64,000 nt of DNA, taken from contig CAJTIY010000002.1 in the NCBI GenBank assembly GCA_910576555.1, positions 184,388 through 248,387 of the forward strand, read 5' to 3'. The position numbers and the translations under genes were made by a program. Positions 44,756 to 53,369 of this stretch are shown one piece after another. Under the pieces are notes generated by a model that was not told the origin of the DNA, ran no database searches, and saw only the letters and a program-made list of their open reading frames with translations. Source of the DNA: an uncultured Alistipes sp. Its GTDB lineage: Bacteria > Bacteroidota > Bacteroidia > Bacteroidales > Rikenellaceae. Each line of letters starts with the position of its first letter. Position 1 is the first letter of the stretch.

Positions 44756-47248
44756 CTATGCGTTCGTGGGTTTGTCGCGTCGGAGCCGCCGGACAGCCAC
44801 GGCGGCGACGGCGGCGAGGATCAGGAGCGAGGCGGCCAGCGTGACGCCCTCGACGGTCGTCCAGCCCGGAGCCCGGAAGCGCCACTCGACGGTGTGCCGC
44901 CCGGCGGGGAGGCGCATGCCGCGCAGCACGTAGTCGGCCCGGAAGAAGGGCGCCGGGGTGCCGTCGACATAGGCCGTCCACCCCTTTTCGGAGAAGATCT
45001 CCGAGAAGACCGCGACGGCTTCCGAGGGGCTTTCGTACTCGTATTTCAGGTAGTTGGGGCGGTACTCCGCGAGCGCGATGCGGCGCCGCGCCGCGGTGTC
45101 GGCGGGCGGTGCGGTCGTGCCGGCGATCGCCCGGTCGCGCGCGCCGACGATGGCCGTGCGGCGCAGGTCGACCTCGCCCAGCAGCTCGATTTCGCGCTGC
45201 GGCCCGGGGGCCGCGAGGAGCGTGTCGACGAACCATGCGGGGCCGTAGGCGGTGGTGCGCCGCCGCGCTGCGGGGCGTCCGTCGGCGCCGGCGACGATCA
45301 GGTAGCGCGTGTTGAGCAGGTCGAGGATCCGCTCGTCGCCGGCGGCGAGGTAGCGGTCGATCAGGTCCTGATAGCGTGCCAGCTTGGCGCCGTGGTAGCC
45401 GCCCACGGAGCGGTGGAAGTAGGAGGTGGTGGCGTCGTTGAAGGGGCTGACGGTGAGGTTGAAGACCCGGTAGCCCGGATCCTTGTCCTGCAGGATCGCC
45501 TTGTCGGCCGCCGTGGCCGCGATCTGCTGGCGTCGCGGCGAGACGAAGTCTTCGGCCGAGAGGAACCGCAGGTCGACCGGCACGAGGTCGAGCAGCACGA
45601 CGGCGCCCGTCCATGCCGTGAGGGCGTACTTGCCGATCCGCCGCAGGGCGAAGAGCGCCACACCCGCTGCCGCGAGGAGGATCATGCCGAGCGACCGCCA
45701 TGCGTCGGCGCGCATCATCGCGGCACGCTCGGCGGCCATCGCGTCGCCCGCGGCGGCGCCCCACTCGATGTCGGTGCCGCGGTCGATGTACTCCTGCATG
45801 TCGTTGGCGCGGAACAGGTAGTTGAACTGCTCGGTCATCATCGCGGCGCTCTCGTCGCGGCCGAAGTCGAACAGCGCGCCGCCTGCCGCGATGCAGAGGA
45901 GGCACAGGCCGCCCGTGACCCCCGCGGCCCACGCCGTGGCGCGCAGCAGACGCTCGCGCGGCACCTCGTCGCGCCACAGCCGCGCCAGCGCCAGCGCGCC
46001 GAGCAGCGGCACGCTCCACTGGACGACGACGAGCGCCATCGAGACGGTGCGGAACTTGGCGTAGCCGGGCAGGATGCGGAAGGCAAGTTCGGTGAAATCC
46101 ATGAAGTTGCGGCCCCAAGCGAGCAGTACCATGAAGAGCGAGACGGCCACGATCCACCATTTGTTGCGGCCGCGGACGAGCACGAGGCCCAGTGCGGCGA
46201 GGAAGAGCGCCGCGGCGCCGAGGTAGGTGGGGCCGCCCGTGCTGGGCTGCGTGCCCCAGTAGGCGGGGAGCTGCTGCGCGGCGCCCCGCAGGCCGAAGCC
46301 GTCGAGCGCGGCGGTCACGGGGCCGTCGGCGGCGAAGGCCGTGCCCGAGTCGCGGCCCATGAAGTCGGGGATCAGCAGGTTGAGCGTCTCGGCGCGGCCG
46401 TAGCTCCACGCCGTGGCGTAGTCGAGATCGAGTCCGCCCGTGGCGGCGCCCTGCGTCGCGGCGAGCTCCGAACCGCCGCGCGTGGTCTCCTTCGTGTGCT
46501 GGGCCGTGTACCAGAGCGGCGCGAAGTTCGAGGCGGCGGCCAGCAGACCCGCCGCGGCGAGCACTGCCGTGCGGCGCAGGAAGTCGCGAAGGCGCCGTGC
46601 GCGCAGGGCCCCGATGCCCTCGCTGATCCAGAAGGCGCCCATCGCCACGAGGAAGTAGTAGGCGATCTGGGGGTGGTTGGCGCCGATTTCGAGCGAAGCG
46701 GCGAGCGCCGTGAGGGCGCCTCCGTTCCACATGTCGCCCCGCAGGGTCATCCATGCGCCGCCCATCATCAGCGGCGCGTAGACCAGCGCCCACATCTTCG
46801 TGATGTGGCCCGCGCCGACGATCAGCACGAAGTAGGTCGAAAAGCCGTAGGCCAGCGCCCCGACGAGGGCCGCCCACGGACCCGTGCCGACGATGAGGAG
46901 CATGATCCACATGGCCGTCATGGCGAAGAAGAGGAACCCGGCGGGGGTGTCGACGAGGCGGGTGATGCGCCCCACGGTGTTCTTGACCAGCTGCGCGGGG
47001 TAGGCCACCGAGATCAGGTAGGCCGGCATGCCGCCGAACATGGCCCCCGTCCACTGGGGATCCTCGCCCGTGGCGGCGCGGCAGTCGCGGATCTCCTTGA
47101 CCATGCCTTCGTACTGGCGGACGTCGTGCTGCGGGAGCACCTCGCCGCCGAACTGCGGCGCGAAGTAGAGGGCGCTCGTTATGAAGAAGAGCGCGAGGGC
47201 GACGACCGTCGGCAGGAGCCGGGTGGCGAGGCGTTTCGGAAGATTCAT
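44756..47248 (-). CDS. YfhO-family multi-spanning membrane protein
   Basis: 830 residues, about a dozen hydrophobic helices plus large outer loops. Typical YfhO features: N-terminal SALYFAPQFGGEVLPQHDVRQYEGM, LIVGAGHITKMWALVYAPLM and late NTRYLIVAG, then YEYESPSEAVAVFSEIFSEKGWTAYVDG. YfhO of Gram-positives acts in glycosylation of lipoteichoic acid; in Bacteroidota the role is unknown, possibly GT-C-type glycosyl transfer. The ATG at 47246-47248 is preceded by an array of three promoter-bearing repeats on the same strand. Confidence 0.88.
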   Translation of the reverse strand: MNLPKRLATRLLPTVVALALFFITSALYFAPQFGGEVLPQHDVRQYEGMVKEIRDCRAATGEDPQWTGAMFGGMPAYLISVAYPAQLVKNTVGRITRLVDTPAGFLFFAMTAMWIMLLIVGTGPWAALVGALAYGFSTYFVLIVGAGHITKMWALVYAPLMMGGAWMTLRGDMWNGGALTALAASLEIGANHPQIAYYFLVAMGAFWISEGIGALRARRLRDFLRRTAVLAAAGLLAAASNFAPLWYTAQHTKETTRGGSELAATQGAATGGLDLDYATAWSYGRAETLNLLIPDFMGRDSGTAFAADGPVTAALDGFGLRGAAQQLPAYWGTQPSTGGPTYLGAAALFLAALGLVLVRGRNKWWIVAVSLFMVLLAWGRNFMDFTELAFRILPGYAKFRTVSMALVVVQWSVPLLGALALARLWRDEVPRERLLRATAWAAGVTGGLCLLCIAAGGALFDFGRDESAAMMTEQFNYLFRANDMQEYIDRGTDIEWGAAAGDAMAAERAAMMRADAWRSLGMILLAAAGVALFALRRIGKYALTAWTGAVVLLDLVPVDLRFLSAEDFVSPRRQQIAATAADKAILQDKDPGYRVFNLTVSPFNDATTSYFHRSVGGYHGAKLARYQDLIDRYLAAGDERILDLLNTRYLIVAGADGRPAARRRTTAYGPAWFVDTLLAAPGPQREIELLGEVDLRRTAIVGARDRAIAGTTAPPADTAARRRIALAEYRPNYLKYEYESPSEAVAVFSEIFSEKGWTAYVDGTPAPFFRADYVLRGMRLPAGRHTVEWRFRAPGWTTVEGVTLAASLLILAAVAAVAVRRLRRDKPTNA

Positions 47249-47272
47249 GTTCGGTGCGCGGATTATAGACGG

Positions 47273-47427
47273 CAAAGATACGAATAAGCGAGGGCAAAAG
47301 CAAGCTCGCTTGCATTTTGCCGAGCGGGAGTATCTTGGGCGTAGCCAAAGATACGAAAAGTCGAACACGGCAGCAAGTTTGCCTGCAGCTTGCCGAGACG
47401 GAGTATCTTGGGCGGAGCCAAAGATAT
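47273..47427 (-). repeat. Array of ~73-bp promoter-carrying repeats upstream of yfhO
   Basis: On the minus strand TATCTTTG (or TATATCTTTG) boxes lie at 47273-47280, 47346-47353 and 47419-47426, exactly 73 bases apart. Each is followed by GCCCAAGATACTCC and a CTCGGCAA...CTTGC segment. The box and the following AAGATAC form an inverted repeat, and a second inverted repeat (GCAAGC/GCTTGC type) lies mid-unit. The last unit ends 25 bases before the yfhO ATG and probably is its promoter. The same family forms the array at 54042-54346. Confidence 0.85.
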
Positions 47428-47468
47428 GAAAAAATAGGCGCGCGCGTGCAATGCCGGCGAAAATTGAT

Positions 47469-47476
47469 TATCTTTG
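47469..47476 (+). promoter_or_regulatory. -7 promoter element for the coiled-coil protein gene
   Basis: TATCTTTG on the plus strand, diverging from the yfhO repeat array. The ATG is 155 bases downstream, implying a long leader. Confidence 0.5.
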
Positions 47477-47630
47477 CGAACGGATAACGCATCGCGCGCA
47501 CCGCGGCGTCTGCCTGTAGCGGTCTTCGGATCCGCTCCGGAGGGAGCTCTCGGGCGGGGCCGTCTCGCCTTCGACGGGCGGGCCGCAGGCGATGCGCCGC
47601 TTCGTAAGGTTTCAAACACGCTTAACGATT

Positions 47631-48569
47631 ATGGAAGAGAACAGAGGATACGATCCCTCCGAATTCGAGGAGGACGAGGAGTACGGTTATCCGCAGCCTG
47701 CGGCCGACAAGTCGATCCGCGGCTACCGCATCGTCATCATCATCCTGTCGGTGATTCTGGTGGCCCTTTCGCTGCTCTACTTCGGCATGCACCGCCAGCA
47801 GATGCGCGACAACGAGCTGCTGCAGGCCGATCGCGACTCGATCCAGAACGATCTGGGCCGGCTGATGACCGACTACGACAACCTGCAGATCGCCAACGAC
47901 TCGATCTCGGCCGGCCTCGGCGCGGAGCGCGAGCGGGCCGACTCGCTCATGACGCGCCTGAAGAAGGAGCGGTCGTGGAGCCTCGCCAAGATCAAGCAGT
48001 ACGAGAAGGAGGTGGGTACGCTGCGCACCGTCATGAAGGGCTACCTGCGTCAGATCGACTCGCTCAACACGCTCAACAAGCAGCTCATCACCGAGAACGT
48101 CACCTACCGCAAGGAGATCACCTCGGCGCGGCTGCGGGCCGACATGGCCGAGGAGAAGGCCGCCGAGCTGGACAACAAGGTGCGGGTGGGTTCGGTCGTC
48201 AAGGCCCGCGACATCCGTCTGGCGGCGCTCAACGCCAAGAGCAACCCCGTGTCGCGGATCAGGAACGCCGCGCGCCTGCGCACCGATTTCGCGCTTACGG
48301 CAAACGAGCTGGCCGAGCCGGGCAACCGTGCGGTCTACGTGCGCATCACCTCGCCCGACGGCTACGTGCTCACCACCGAGGCGATGCCGACCTTCGAGTT
48401 CGAGGGCGAGCGCCTGAGCTATTCGGCCATGCGCGAGGTCGATTACCAGAATCAGGACCTCGACGTGTCGATCTACTACAACAGCACGGGATTCACCGCC
48501 GGCGTCTACAAGGTCGAGCTCTACAGCGACGGGCGCCTGATCGGTACGGCGCAGGTGTCGATGCGGTAG
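47631..48569 (+). CDS. Single-pass membrane coiled-coil protein
   Basis: 312 residues. An acidic N-terminus with EEDEEYGY, one membrane helix (IVIIILSVILVALSLLYFGM, ~46-65), then a long coiled coil (~70-195, e.g. LQADRDSIQNDLGRLMTDYD). The C-terminal ~110 residues look beta-rich (AVYVRITSPDGYVLTT, FTAGVYKVELYSDGRLIG), like a chaperone- or adhesin-type sandwich facing the periplasm. Similar proteins are conserved hypotheticals in Bacteroidota; I assign no function. The ATG at 47631 is preferred over an upstream in-frame ATG at 47592 because conserved sequence begins there. Confidence 0.85.
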   Translation: MEENRGYDPSEFEEDEEYGYPQPAADKSIRGYRIVIIILSVILVALSLLYFGMHRQQMRDNELLQADRDSIQNDLGRLMTDYDNLQIANDSISAGLGAERERADSLMTRLKKERSWSLAKIKQYEKEVGTLRTVMKGYLRQIDSLNTLNKQLITENVTYRKEITSARLRADMAEEKAAELDNKVRVGSVVKARDIRLAALNAKSNPVSRIRNAARLRTDFALTANELAEPGNRAVYVRITSPDGYVLTTEAMPTFEFEGERLSYSAMREVDYQNQDLDVSIYYNSTGFTAGVYKVELYSDGRLIGTAQVSMR

Positions 48570-48589
48570 CGTCGGCCGACGGAATAGAA

Positions 48590-48624
48590 CGGGCCGTTCC
48601 GCTTTGCGCGGAGCGGCCCTTTTC
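48590..48624 (+). terminator. Intrinsic terminator after the coiled-coil protein gene
   Basis: Stem GGGCCGTTCCGC / GCGGAGCGGCCC with a short loop, then TTTT, 20 bases after the stop codon. From here to 48845 no gene is supported. Confidence 0.8.
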
Positions 48625-48845
48625 GTTGCGGGGCGGGCGGCTGTTCGGTCCGCTGCGGGCCGACGTGCCGGTGGCGTGTTGCGCGGTGCGGGGGCGTACC
48701 GGTTGAGGGGCGTACTGCAGGGCTCGGCTTATGGGGGCGGTGCCGGGACGGGCTGTCGTCCGGATATACGTGCTGCGGCCGGACGGTCGTCATCGGGGTC
48801 TTCGCGCGGCGGATGCTATGCCGGCCGTTTGTCGGGGTGTGGAAA

Positions 48846-48887
48846 CGCTGCAGGGGGATTTCGAACCTTCGAAATCCCCCTGCAGCG
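48846..48887. terminator. Perfect 20-bp hairpin downstream of the ROK kinase
   Basis: Arms CGCTGCAGGGGGATTTCGAA and its exact complement with a 2-base loop, 13 bases past the stop of the minus-strand ROK gene. Only a short T-run follows. Confidence 0.7.
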
Positions 48888-48899
48888 AATGTCCGGGCG

Positions 48900-49904
48900 C
48901 TATTTCTCGGCCTGCCAGATCAGCGCCGAGGCGCCGAGGATGGCGGCGTTCTTGCCCTGAATGCCGCTCGGCAGCAGCTTGATCTTGTTCTTGTAGACGA
49001 AGAGCATGTTCTCCTCCATGTACCACTGCGTGGGTTCGAAGATGAACTTGCCCGCCTTCGAAAGACCGCCGAAGAGGAAGATCGCCTCGGGCGAGGTGAT
49101 CGTCGCCACGTCGGCCAGTGCGCGGCCCAGCATCTCGCCCGTGAAGCGGAAGCACTCCAGCGCCACGGGGTCGCCCTGCTCGGCGGCGGCCGAGATCATC
49201 GAGGCGTCGAAGTCGTTGAAGGCGATGTCGCGCAGGCGGCTCGGGGCCGACATCTTGGCCATCAGTTCGAAGGCCGTGCGCTTGATGCCCGTGGCCGAGA
49301 CGTAGGTCTCCAGACAGCCGTAGCGGCCGCAGCCGCACTCGCGGCCGTTGTGCCGCTCGACGATGATGTGGCCCAGTTCGCCGGCGAAGCCGTCGTGGCC
49401 GTAGATCATCTCGCCGTTGGCCACGAAGCCCGAGCCGAGGCCCGTGCCGAGGGTCACCATCACGAAGTCGCGCATGCCTTTGGCGTTGCCGTAGACCATC
49501 TCGCCGATCGTCGCTGCGTTGGCGTCGTTGGTCACGAGCGTACGCACGCCGCCGAAGCGGCTCGAGATATCCTCGGCGAGGCGGAATATGCGCCGGTTCT
49601 CGTCGAGGTCGGTCTCGTCGCGGCGGAACTTCCACAGGTTGGCGGGCATTTCGACCGTCCCTGCGTGGTAGTTGGCGTTGGGGGCGCCGATGCCGATGCC
49701 GGCCAGTTCGTAATCGAACGAGAGGCTGTCGGCCAGCGCGTGCATGGCTTGGCAGAGATCCTCCACATAAGCGGGGTAGTCCTCGACATAGGGGTATTTC
49801 TTGGTCGAGATGACCGATTCGGCATAGAGGTCGCCGTTTTCGTCGACGAGACCGAATGCGGTGTTGATGCCGCCGATGTCCACGCCGATAACGAGTTTTT
49901 TCAT
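48900..49904 (-). CDS. ROK-family sugar kinase (glucokinase-like)
   Basis: 334 residues. Phosphate-1 motif VIGVDIGGINTAFGLVDENG; VTNDANAATIGEMVYG; the catalytic/glucose region TLGTGLGSGFVANGEM; and the ROK zinc signature GHIIVERHNGRECGCGRYGCLE. No N-terminal helix-turn-helix, so it is a kinase rather than a NagC-type regulator. Most such Bacteroidota enzymes phosphorylate glucose; specificity is inferred. A TAACTTTG box lies about 34 bases upstream. Confidence 0.93.
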   Translation of the reverse strand: MKKLVIGVDIGGINTAFGLVDENGDLYAESVISTKKYPYVEDYPAYVEDLCQAMHALADSLSFDYELAGIGIGAPNANYHAGTVEMPANLWKFRRDETDLDENRRIFRLAEDISSRFGGVRTLVTNDANAATIGEMVYGNAKGMRDFVMVTLGTGLGSGFVANGEMIYGHDGFAGELGHIIVERHNGRECGCGRYGCLETYVSATGIKRTAFELMAKMSAPSRLRDIAFNDFDASMISAAAEQGDPVALECFRFTGEMLGRALADVATITSPEAIFLFGGLSKAGKFIFEPTQWYMEENMLFVYKNKIKLLPSGIQGKNAAILGASALIWQAEK

Positions 49905-49937
49905 GATCGAGCAGGTTATAGGGGGTTAAAATCCTTT

Positions 49938-49945
49938 CAAAGTTA
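49938..49945 (-). promoter_or_regulatory. -7 promoter element for the ROK kinase
   Basis: TAACTTTG on the minus strand in the divergent spacer. Confidence 0.5.
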
Positions 49946-49977
49946 GCGCAAAATTCGGCTACTCCAAACTTTTTTCC

Positions 49978-49985
49978 TACTTTTG
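49978..49985 (+). promoter_or_regulatory. -7 promoter element for the polyprenyl synthase
   Basis: TACTTTTG on the plus strand, 30 bases before the ATG at 50016. Confidence 0.55.
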
Positions 49986-50015
49986 GAACGGAATCACCGC
50001 CGAAAGGCGACTTGA

Positions 50016-50996
50016 ATGAAGATTATGCGCACCCTCGAGCAACTGCTGACATCCATCGAAAACCATCTGGCCCAGACCGAGTTACCGGCCGAACCGGAAT
50101 TGCTCTACGCCCCCATCGCCTATTCGCTCTCGGGCGGCGGCAAGCGCCTGCGCCCCATGCTGCTGCTGCTCGCCGCCGAGCTCTTCGGCGAGGAGGTGCC
50201 GGGGGCGTTGCCCGCGGCGGCGGCCGTGGAGGTGTTCCACAACTTCACGCTGCTGCACGACGATATCATGGACAACGCCGCCGTGCGGCGCGGAAAGCCC
50301 TCGGTGCACGCCAAGTGGGGCCCCAACGTAGCGATCCTCTCGGGCGACGCGATGCTCATCTGCGCCTACCGGCTGCTGCAGGGCGTGCCTGCCGGGCGGC
50401 TGCCGCAGGTGCTCGCCGTCTTCAACCGCATGGCGCTCGAGGTGTGCGAAGGGCAGCAGTACGACATGGACTTCGAACGGCGCCTCAAGGTCTCGGTCGT
50501 GGAGTACATGCACATGATCGAACTCAAGACCTCGGTGCTGCTGGCCGGGGCGGTGGAGATCGGCGCCCTGCTGGGCGGAGCCTCGGAGGAGGATTGCCGC
50601 AGGCTGCGCCGCTTCGCCGTCGAACTGGGCCTCGCCTTCCAGCTGCAGGACGACCTGCTCGACAGCTACGGCGACGAGCGGCTGGGCAAGGCGATCGGCG
50701 GCGACATCCTCGAAGGGAAGAAAACCTACCTGATGATCACGGCCATGAGCCGTGCCGACGAGGCGACGCGCGAGGAGCTGCGCCGCACCTATGCCGACGC
50801 GGCGCTCTCCGACGCGGAGAAGATCGCCCGCGTGAAGGCGATCTACGACCGCCTCGACGTGCCGCGGCTCACCGAGCAGCAGATCGGGCTGCGCTTCGAA
50901 CGGGCGCTCGCGATGCTCGACGGGCTCTCGGTCGATGCGGCCCGCACGCAGATGCTGCGCGAATACGCCGCCGGGCTGATGGGCCGCAAGAAATAG
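50016..50996 (+). CDS. Polyprenyl (geranylgeranyl/octaprenyl-type) diphosphate synthase
   Basis: 326 residues. Trans-isoprenyl diphosphate synthase. First Asp-rich motif LLHDDIMDNAAVRRGKPSVH (~79), GGGKRLRPML, second Asp-rich motif FQLQDDLLDSYGD (~213), and GKKTYLMI. It condenses isopentenyl diphosphate into a chain whose length cannot be read from the sequence; candidates are precursors of menaquinone. The start at 50016 or an in-frame ATG at 50025 are both possible. Confidence 0.93.
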   Translation: MKIMRTLEQLLTSIENHLAQTELPAEPELLYAPIAYSLSGGGKRLRPMLLLLAAELFGEEVPGALPAAAAVEVFHNFTLLHDDIMDNAAVRRGKPSVHAKWGPNVAILSGDAMLICAYRLLQGVPAGRLPQVLAVFNRMALEVCEGQQYDMDFERRLKVSVVEYMHMIELKTSVLLAGAVEIGALLGGASEEDCRRLRRFAVELGLAFQLQDDLLDSYGDERLGKAIGGDILEGKKTYLMITAMSRADEATREELRRTYADAALSDAEKIARVKAIYDRLDVPRLTEQQIGLRFERALAMLDGLSVDAARTQMLREYAAGLMGRKK

Positions 50997-51117
50997 ACCC
51001 CGGTTTTTTCCCGGAACCGGCCGCCGTCCGGGGCCGGCCGTCGGGCGGAGCCTTCCCGGCCGCCGGCCGCTCCGCGCCGTGCTCCGCGCCGGCGTCGAAT
51101 CCGTTTTTCACCGAATC

Positions 51118-52362
51118 ATGCAACGCAACGATATAGAAATCATGGCCCCCGTGGGGTCGTACGAATCCCTCGCCGCCGCGATCGACGCCGGGGCGGACTC
51201 CGTCTATTTCGGGGTCGGCAAACTCAACATGCGCTCGGCTTCGGCCGCGAACTTCACGCTCGACGACCTCGCGCGGATCGTCGCGATCGCCAAAGAGCAC
51301 GGTGTCAAGACCTACCTCACGGTCAACACGGTGGTCTACGAGGATGAGCTGCGCGCCGTGCACGAGGTGATCGACCGGGCGAAAGCCGAAGGGGTCGACG
51401 CCGTGATCGCCTCCGACATGGCGGCGATCCTCTATGCCCGCCGCATCGGGCAGGAGGTGCACATCTCGACCCAGTGCAACATTTCCAACTCGGAGGCGGT
51501 GCGCTTCTACGCCCAGTGGGCCGATACGGTGGTGCTGGCGCGCGAGCTGACGCTCGAACAGGTGGCGGCCATCCGCCGCGAGATCGTCGAGAACGACATC
51601 CGCGGTCCGCGGGGCGAGCTGGTCGCGATCGAGATGTTCGCCCACGGGGCGCTCTGCATGTCGATCTCGGGCAAATGCTACCTTTCGCTCTACGAGACGG
51701 GCTGCTCGGCCAACCGGGGCGCCTGCCGCCAGCTGTGCCGCCGCAAATACACCGTGCGCGACGCGGAAACGGGTGCCGAGCTCGACGTCGACGGCCGCTA
51801 CGTCCTCTCGCCGAAGGATCTCTGCACGGTCGACTTCCTCGACCGGATGCTCGACGCGGGCGTGCGGGTGCTCAAGATCGAGGGGCGTGCGCGCGGCGCC
51901 GAGTACGTGAAGCGCGTCGTGACGTGCTACGACGAGGCGCTGCGGGCCATCGAGGCGGGGACCTATACCCCCGCGCTGGCCGCCGGCCTCAAGGAGCGGC
52001 TGGCCGAGGTCTTCAACCGCGGTTTCTGGGAGGGTTATTACGCCGGGCGTCCCGTGGCGGAGCACAGCGCCGCCTACGGCTCGTCGGCCACCAAACGCAA
52101 GGTCTACGTGGGCAAGGCGGTCAACTTCTACAAGCGCCTTTCGGTCGCCGAGGTGCTGGTCGAGGCGGCGCCGCTGGCCGTCGGCGAGGAGATCTTCTTC
52201 ATGGGACCCACGACGGGCGTCGCGGAGCAGCGGCTCGAAGAGCTGCACGGTCCCGACGGCACGGCGGTGGGACGCGTCGTTCAGGGCGAGCTCTGCGCCG
52301 TGCGTACGACGGGCGTCATCCGGCGCGGCGACAAGCTCTACAAGTTCGTCGACGCCGAGTGA
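51118..52362 (+). CDS. Peptidase U32-family protein
   Basis: 414 residues. N-terminal IEIMAPVGSYESLAAAIDAGADSVYFGV (split) and the family signature EMFAHGALCMSISGKCYLSLY near residue 180, followed by cysteines CSANRGACRQLCRRKY that can bind an iron-sulfur cluster. Named peptidases, several members are now known as RNA hydroxylation enzymes (TrhP, RlhA types) using prephenate. This protein has the short architecture; tRNA hydroxylation is the likely role but inferred. The ATG at 51118 starts the conserved region. Confidence 0.9.
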   Translation: MQRNDIEIMAPVGSYESLAAAIDAGADSVYFGVGKLNMRSASAANFTLDDLARIVAIAKEHGVKTYLTVNTVVYEDELRAVHEVIDRAKAEGVDAVIASDMAAILYARRIGQEVHISTQCNISNSEAVRFYAQWADTVVLARELTLEQVAAIRREIVENDIRGPRGELVAIEMFAHGALCMSISGKCYLSLYETGCSANRGACRQLCRRKYTVRDAETGAELDVDGRYVLSPKDLCTVDFLDRMLDAGVRVLKIEGRARGAEYVKRVVTCYDEALRAIEAGTYTPALAAGLKERLAEVFNRGFWEGYYAGRPVAEHSAAYGSSATKRKVYVGKAVNFYKRLSVAEVLVEAAPLAVGEEIFFMGPTTGVAEQRLEELHGPDGTAVGRVVQGELCAVRTTGVIRRGDKLYKFVDAE

Positions 52363-52559
52363 GCGGTCGTTCGGCCGCACGGATTCTTCGCGCCGGGAAG
52401 CGGCGTCGTTCGGGGACGCGTCGGATCGTGGCGGCGGGGATCCGTACGTGCCGTGCGGCGGTGCGCGAGGGCTGCGTCGTTCCGTTGCCGGCTGCGAAAG
52501 CCTTACGCGGTGGATATTGCGCAAAACAACAGATGATTATCGAAAAACAATAAAATTTA

Positions 52560-52590
52560 TTTGTTTTTCAAATATTCTTTCGTATGTTTG
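52560..52590 (+). promoter_or_regulatory. Strong promoter of a candidate small RNA
   Basis: TTTG at 52560-52563, 19 bases, TATGTTTG at 52583-52590: a full match to the Bacteroidota consensus. No ORF with protein character follows. Confidence 0.75.
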
Positions 52591-52596
52591 CAGTGC

Positions 52597-52786
52597 CGAA
52601 CCGCAGTTGTCGCGGCGCATGTCAAGACGACGCGCGGTCGGCGGCCGAAAACCACACGACCTAATTTTTAAAATAAAAAGTTCGAAGCGTCCGAGATGCG
52701 CGAGGCATTACCTCTTCGCGGTCCGGGCGAACAAGCCGCAGTTGTGGAGCGGAGTTCCGGAAAAGCGCCGGGACTCCGTTTTTTTT
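52597..52786 (+). ncRNA. Candidate small non-coding RNA (~190 nt)
   Basis: The unit runs from a consensus promoter to a strong terminator with no convincing ORF. GTTCG (~52679) and CGAAC (~52728) can close a long irregular hairpin with CGCGAGG/CTCTTCGCG inside. A 10-mer, CCGCAGTTGT, occurs near both ends (~52600 and ~52736). Size and irregular stem would suit a 6S-type RNA (Bacteroidota 6S-Flavo), but I cannot confirm a family. The 3' boundary is the T-run; the 5' end is inferred from the promoter. Confidence 0.6.
52750..52786 (+). terminator. Terminator of the candidate small RNA
   Basis: Stem CGGAGTTCCGG / CCGGGACTCCG (one G-U pair), 7-base loop, then eight T. Confidence 0.85.
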
Positions 52787-52913
52787 GTACGGCCGGCTCC
52801 TTGCGGGGCGGCTCTTCGCGGTAACGGTATGCGCTCCTCTTGCGGTTCGTCGCCTGCGTGTTCCCGATCCGGCTCTCCGCAGCTGCCGGGGCGGAATAAA
52901 ATTGCCGATTTCG

Positions 52914-52944
52914 TTTGCAGATGGCTTTAATTTTCGTACTTTTG
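52914..52944 (+). promoter_or_regulatory. tRNA-Arg promoter
   Basis: TTTG at 52914-52917, 19 bases, TACTTTTG at 52937-52944; the tRNA starts 18 bases later. Confidence 0.8.
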
Positions 52945-52961
52945 CAGCGTTTCCGAACGAT

Positions 52962-53035
<74 letters not shown>

Positions 53036-53102
53036 CAGCGACGAAGGACCGGTTTTCCGTGCGGAGAGCCGGTCCTCGTGCTTTCCGGCGCCTCGGGCGG
53101 TT

Positions 53103-53196
53103 CCGGTGTTCGTCCCGACGCTTCTCCCCGGCTCCTGCCCCGGTGTTCGTCCCGGCGCCTGCCCCGATGTTCGTCCCGGCGCCTGCTCCGGTGTTC
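53103..53196. repeat. 24-bp minisatellite between tRNA-Arg and rpsP
   Basis: Unit CCGGTGTTCGTCCCGGCGCC plus TGCC: one diverged/longer copy, two near-perfect copies and a partial copy. The spacer 53036-53276 holds nothing else. Confidence 0.8.
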
Positions 53197-53276
53197 GCAT
53201 GGGCCGCTCCGGCGTCCGCTCGGCGGTTGCCGCGGATCGGTTGCCTCCCGGCGGCGGCCGCTTTTCGATCGAAATA

Positions 53277-53308
53277 TTTGGCCGGACGGAATATTTTCCC
53301 TAAATTTG
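53277..53308 (+). promoter_or_regulatory. rpsP promoter
   Basis: TTTG at 53277-53280, 20 bases, TAAATTTG at 53301-53308; the ATG is 61 bases downstream after an AT-rich leader. Confidence 0.75.
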
Positions 53309-53369
53309 CAGGCTTTTATGCCCGAAAGGGTTGAGCGTTAATCAATCATTCATCAAATTTTAAAGCGAA

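Noticed and set aside
43830..47615. 1261-codon minus-strand reading ending in FtsX
   Set aside because: Only the FtsX part (from 44711) has protein character; upstream it reads yfhO out of frame.
52448..52930. 160-codon ORF over the candidate small RNA
   Set aside because: It crosses a strong promoter and terminator, has mixed composition and no similarity I recognise; the RNA interpretation fits better.
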